Assembly (NCBI GenBank): GCA_031263965.1
Contig: JAISES010000105.1
Coordinates: 1 to 8,395, forward strand
Origin: Prevotella sp.
GTDB taxonomy: Bacteria > Bacteroidota > Bacteroidia > Bacteroidales > Dysgonomonadaceae
Length of the DNA stretch: 8,395 nucleotides
Reading direction: 5' to 3'
Under the pieces are notes generated by a model. That model worked only from the letters and a program-made list of their open reading frames with translations. It did not search any database and had not been told where the DNA came from. Shown here piece after piece: positions 5,387 to 8,395 of this stretch. The stretch's first letter is position 1. Each line of letters begins with the position of its first letter. The position numbers and the translations under genes are program-made.

Positions 5387-7327
5387 ATGAACAATTACGG
5401 ATTTGTGCGGATAGCGGCCGCTACTCCTTCGCTTAAAGTTGCAGATTGCGATTATAATATAAATGAGATACTTAAACTGGTAGCTGATGCTGAGAAAAAT
5501 AAAGTCTCAGCCATTGTCTTCCCTGAATTAAGTATTACAGGATATACATGCGGCGATTTATTCCTGCAACATACGTTGCTCAAAGGTGCGAAACAGTCCC
5601 TTCTCAGAATACAGGATGCAACAAAGGGATACTCTGCCGTTATAGTAGTGGGAATGCCCCTGGCGGTATCTGATAAGCTTTATAATGTGGCAGTTGTAAT
5701 TTGTGGGGGAAAGATTTTAGGCGTTGTTCCGAAAACATTCTTACCCAATTATAATGAGTTCTATGAGAAGCGTTGGTTTTCATCATCGGGCGAATTAAAA
5801 GATGAAGTTGTTTATTTGTGCGGCAACTGTGTCCCGATTGGTATAAATCTTATTTTCGAAACTCAGGACTTCAAATTCTCTGTTGAAATATGTGAAGACC
5901 TGTGGACGCCGATTCCTCCGTCAAGTATTGCTTCTTTGAATGGGGCGGAAATCGTGTTCAACTTGTCGGCAAGTAATGAAACAACAGGGAAGCATATCTA
6001 TCGGAAGTCCCTTATCGCCCAGCAATCGGCACGCTGTATTGCCGGATATGTATATGCTGCTGCGGGTAGCGGGGAATCTACCACAGATGTTGTCTTTTCG
6101 GGCAGTAGCATGATCGCCGAAAACGGAGCGTTGTTAGCCGGGGCTGAGCGTTTTTCGTTTGACAGCCAAATGGTTGTTGCCGATGTAGATGTAGAACGTT
6201 TGAGAAGTGACAGGTACAGGAATAAGTCGTTTTCCTTATCAGAATATAAGTTGATAAACGAACTTGAATATCAGAATATCCGGATCGGCAGAGAAATATC
6301 TGTGGGGGAGTTTTCCCTGAACAGGTATGTTTCTCCGACGCCTTTTGTCCCTTCAGGCGACAGCACGCTGAATGACAGATGTGACGAAATATTCTCGATA
6401 CAAATGGGCGGATTGGCCAAGCGGCTGTTGCATACCAATAGCCGGAAAGCTGTAATAGGGATTTCCGGCGGATTGGATTCTACATTGGCTCTGCTTGTTT
6501 TGGTGAAAACATTCGATAAGCTAGATATTCCTCGCGGGAATATATATGGTATTACCATGCCCGGATTTGGAACGACCGGACGCACATACAACAATGCAGT
6601 CAAGCTGATGCAGTCGTTAGGCGTTACCATTAAAGAAATATCTATAAACGAAGCTGTTATCCGGCACTTCAAAGATATAGAGCACGATATAAATACCCGC
6701 GACATTACTTACGAAAATTCCCAGGCGCGCGAACGTACGCAGATATTGATGGATTACGCTAATAAAGTAAACGGGCTGGTGATCGGCACAGGCGACCTGT
6801 CTGAGCTGGCTTTGGGCTGGTGTACGTATAACGGCGATCACATGTCGATGTATGCAGTCAATACCGGAATACCAAAAACCTTAGTTCGCACGTTAGTTGC
6901 CTGGGTAGCAAATACACACATGGATAAAGCTTCGAGAGAAGTGTTGGACGATGTGTTGGATACTCCGGTAAGTCCGGAGTTGCTTCCCGCTGATACAAAC
7001 GGAAACATTGTTCAAAAAACAGAAGATGCCATAGGCCCTTATATATTGCATGATTTCTTTTTGTATTACATTCTTCGTTTCGGCTTCACACCGGCTAAGA
7101 TATATTTTCTTGCAAAACACTCTTTCGGAGAAGAGTATACAAAAGAGGAAATACTCAAATGGCTCAAAGTCTTTTTCCGCCGTTTTTTCTCTCAGCAATT
7201 TAAACGGTCCTGTTTGCCCGATGGCCCGAAGGTTGGGTCTGTCAACCTCTCTCCGCGTGGCGACTGGCGCATGCCGAGCGATGCTTCCGTATCCCTGTGG
7301 ATGAAGGAACTGGACGCACTGGAATAA
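5387..7327 (+). CDS. nadE: Glutamine-dependent NAD+ synthetase
   Basis: This 646-residue two-domain enzyme catalyses the last step of NAD synthesis, the ATP-dependent amidation of nicotinic acid adenine dinucleotide using ammonia released from glutamine. The N-terminal nitrilase-type glutaminase domain (about 1-290) shows the full Glu-Lys-Cys triad: E47 in FPELSITGY, K116 in VVPKTFLPNYNEFYE and C169 in VEICEDLW. The C-terminal synthetase domain (about 330-646) has the PP-loop SGGLDS (360-365), then GTGDLSELALGWCTYNGDHM and the closing SPRGDWRMPSDAS. Length is that of the long, glutamine-using class, so ammonia can be channelled within one polypeptide. The ATG at 5387 places the first nitrilase strand (VRIAAATP) at residue 7. 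It follows miaA by 46 bases and converges on the LytTR gene with 36 bases between stops. Confidence 0.96.
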   Translation: MNNYGFVRIAAATPSLKVADCDYNINEILKLVADAEKNKVSAIVFPELSITGYTCGDLFLQHTLLKGAKQSLLRIQDATKGYSAVIVVGMPLAVSDKLYNVAVVICGGKILGVVPKTFLPNYNEFYEKRWFSSSGELKDEVVYLCGNCVPIGINLIFETQDFKFSVEICEDLWTPIPPSSIASLNGAEIVFNLSASNETTGKHIYRKSLIAQQSARCIAGYVYAAAGSGESTTDVVFSGSSMIAENGALLAGAERFSFDSQMVVADVDVERLRSDRYRNKSFSLSEYKLINELEYQNIRIGREISVGEFSLNRYVSPTPFVPSGDSTLNDRCDEIFSIQMGGLAKRLLHTNSRKAVIGISGGLDSTLALLVLVKTFDKLDIPRGNIYGITMPGFGTTGRTYNNAVKLMQSLGVTIKEISINEAVIRHFKDIEHDINTRDITYENSQARERTQILMDYANKVNGLVIGTGDLSELALGWCTYNGDHMSMYAVNTGIPKTLVRTLVAWVANTHMDKASREVLDDVLDTPVSPELLPADTNGNIVQKTEDAIGPYILHDFFLYYILRFGFTPAKIYFLAKHSFGEEYTKEEILKWLKVFFRRFFSQQFKRSCLPDGPKVGSVNLSPRGDWRMPSDASVSLWMKELDALE

Positions 7328-7363
7328 CCATCCTGCACCTTTTCTAATTCAGATTTCTGGACA

Positions 7364-8179
7364 TTACAAACCCAAAGTATCTCTCAATATCTTGTAACCG
7401 GTTAAACTAATTTTAACCTGAATCCCATTTTTTAGTTTCAATAGTTGGTTTTGCTTATTGTAAAGTTCTATTTGGGCGATAAATTCTACATTTACAATAC
7501 TTGACCGGTGCACACGGACAAACTTCTCGGAAGGTAATGTCATTTCAAGCGACTTCATAGTCTGTTCTTTCAGGAATTTGCCTTTTCCTGTATGTATCAT
7601 AACGTAGTCGCCTTCTGCTGTTATGCAGATTATTTCGGATATCATGATAACATCTATTTTCTGTCCGTTCTTTACAACGATGCGCTCGATTGGCTCAATA
7701 GCTTTTTCCTCATTCTTTTCCGGCAGGATGTTTATTGTCTCCTCTTTCCTCCTGTCTTCTCCTTGTTTGTTACTGTTTTCGTCAGAACTTTCCGGGTATA
7801 TGAGAATTATCAGGCAATAGACCATGACTGAAATCACGATCCGTACAGGGATGGTTGGAAGCAGTTCTTCCCATTCGCCGGCAGGAAATGAGATATACAG
7901 GATAATATATTCCATACCTAACCAACAGGCAACAAACAACAATCCCAGCGCACCGTAATTAATCAACCTTTGCCGCAAAAACAAAGAGGAGAAATGGCTA
8001 TACTTTACTATATTCTTTAAAAAGAAAAACAAAGCAGAGAGAATGCTTCCGGCAACCACGGCATCGGTCACCAATATTGTTTCAGAGATACTAAGCAAAG
8101 GCTTGATGCTTATGAATAGGACTAAAGCAGCTATCAGAGCAACGAGTATATGGATAAATATTGTGTGCCGGTTTTCCAT
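7364..8179 (-). CDS. Membrane-anchored LytTR-domain transcription regulator
   Basis: This 271-residue protein has four predicted membrane segments (about 6-25, 35-54, 75-97 and 110-128), a charged linker rich in Glu and Lys (about 130-163), and a C-terminal LytTR DNA-binding domain (about 164-271). LytTR features are ICITAEGDYVMIHT, a KFLKEQTMKSLE segment, FVRVHRSSIVN (220-230) and the final KISLTGYKILRDTL. There is no response-regulator receiver domain, so it is a membrane-tethered one-component regulator or the output of an unseen partner. I start it at the ATG at 8179. The frame stays open to a TTG at 8284, but that extension would translate a repeat hairpin (8262-8291), and family proteins of this kind begin close to the first helix. 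No Shine-Dalgarno is present, as usual in this phylum. Target genes and signal are unknown. Confidence 0.85.
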   Translation of the reverse strand: MENRHTIFIHILVALIAALVLFISIKPLLSISETILVTDAVVAGSILSALFFFLKNIVKYSHFSSLFLRQRLINYGALGLLFVACWLGMEYIILYISFPAGEWEELLPTIPVRIVISVMVYCLIILIYPESSDENSNKQGEDRRKEETINILPEKNEEKAIEPIERIVVKNGQKIDVIMISEIICITAEGDYVMIHTGKGKFLKEQTMKSLEMTLPSEKFVRVHRSSIVNVEFIAQIELYNKQNQLLKLKNGIQVKISLTGYKILRDTLGL

Positions 8180-8261
8180 TAAGTAATCAATAAAAATTAA
8201 TGACGTGTTTATATGTTCGTTTATCCAAAACAGTTTCTGCGCGCAATCACAGATTGCTTGC

Positions 8262-8291
8262 GTTCCTTTTGCCCTCAGCAGCAAAAGGAAC
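8262..8291. repeat. 11-bp perfect hairpin at the edge of repeat copy B
   Basis: GTTCCTTTTGC (8262-8272) pairs perfectly with GCAAAAGGAAC (8281-8291) around an eight-base loop. The right arm is also part of the 30-base block shared with copy A, while the left arm is absent there. It lies 83-112 bases upstream of the LytTR start codon. As minus-strand RNA the stem is not followed by a U-run, so it is not a clear terminator for an upstream gene. Confidence 0.7.
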
Positions 8292-8395
8292 CAAAAATGC
8301 TTTGAGCGCCCGCTTTACTGTGCGACCCGTAGCAGGCTCAAAGGCTAAACGGGCTGAACTCGCCTTTCAGGCTCAGACAGGCATCCCGTTTTACG
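8282..8395 (-). repeat. Modular repeat, copy B (cut by window end)
   Basis: This is the inverted partner of the repeat at 3851-4033. The 30 bases at 8282-8311 are identical to 4033-4004 in reverse complement, and 8361-8395 matches 3885-3851 with two differences. The intervening 49 bases (8312-8360) do not resemble the centre of copy A. The conserved match is still running at the last base of the window, so the element extends to the right. It occupies the region upstream of the LytTR gene and may separate it from its neighbour's transcription unit. Confidence 0.8.

Noticed and set aside
6271..6705. 144-codon minus-strand frame inside nadE
   Set aside because: It is fully antisense to a well-conserved part of the NAD synthetase domain; its composition fits a shadow frame.
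8180..8284. N-terminal extension of the LytTR protein from a TTG start
   Set aside because: The extra 35 residues would translate a repeat hairpin. The ATG at 8179 sits just before the first membrane helix.

Overview
The window looks like chromosomal DNA of a Bacteroidales bacterium (Dysgonomonas/Parabacteroides-like; this is inference). The support is the moderate AT-richness, the absence of clear Shine-Dalgarno sequences before the genes, promoter boxes of the Bacteroidetes type (TTTG ... TAnnTTTG), and housekeeping proteins that read as Bacteroidetes versions (class I ManA, HemH, a DIGTGKD-type MiaA, a long glutamine-dependent NadE).

Layout. Positions 3-107 hold the last 34 codons of an unrecognised plus-strand gene. 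A tight minus-strand operon follows, transcribed manA (3282-2308), hemH (2298-1339), GT4 glycosyltransferase (1332-163), with gaps of 9 and 6 bases. Its promoter matches the Bacteroidetes consensus very well (3385-3416). From about 3461 to 4242 lies a mobile-element graveyard: a 3'-truncated IS200/IS605-type tnpA, short inverted repeats, a REP-like hairpin headed by GTAG, a longer modular repeat (copy A) and the C-terminal remnant of a second, DDE-type transposase. Then come miaA (4426-5340) and nadE (5387-7327) on the plus strand. Convergent to them is a membrane-anchored LytTR transcription factor (8179-7364). The right edge (8262-8395) holds a second, inverted copy (copy B) of the modular repeat, cut by the window end.

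Function. The named genes are core metabolism: mannose/fructose phosphate interconversion and sugar transfer, the last step of heme synthesis, tRNA A37 isopentenylation, and the last step of NAD synthesis. The LytTR protein is a one-component or partner-dependent regulator whose target is unknown. No defence, secretion, CRISPR or biosynthetic cluster is visible. I see no clear undescribed system. The most unusual content is the mosaic repeat family: two inverted copies about 4.2 kb apart share conserved end modules around different centres and lie next to a dead HUH transposase and REP-like palindromes.
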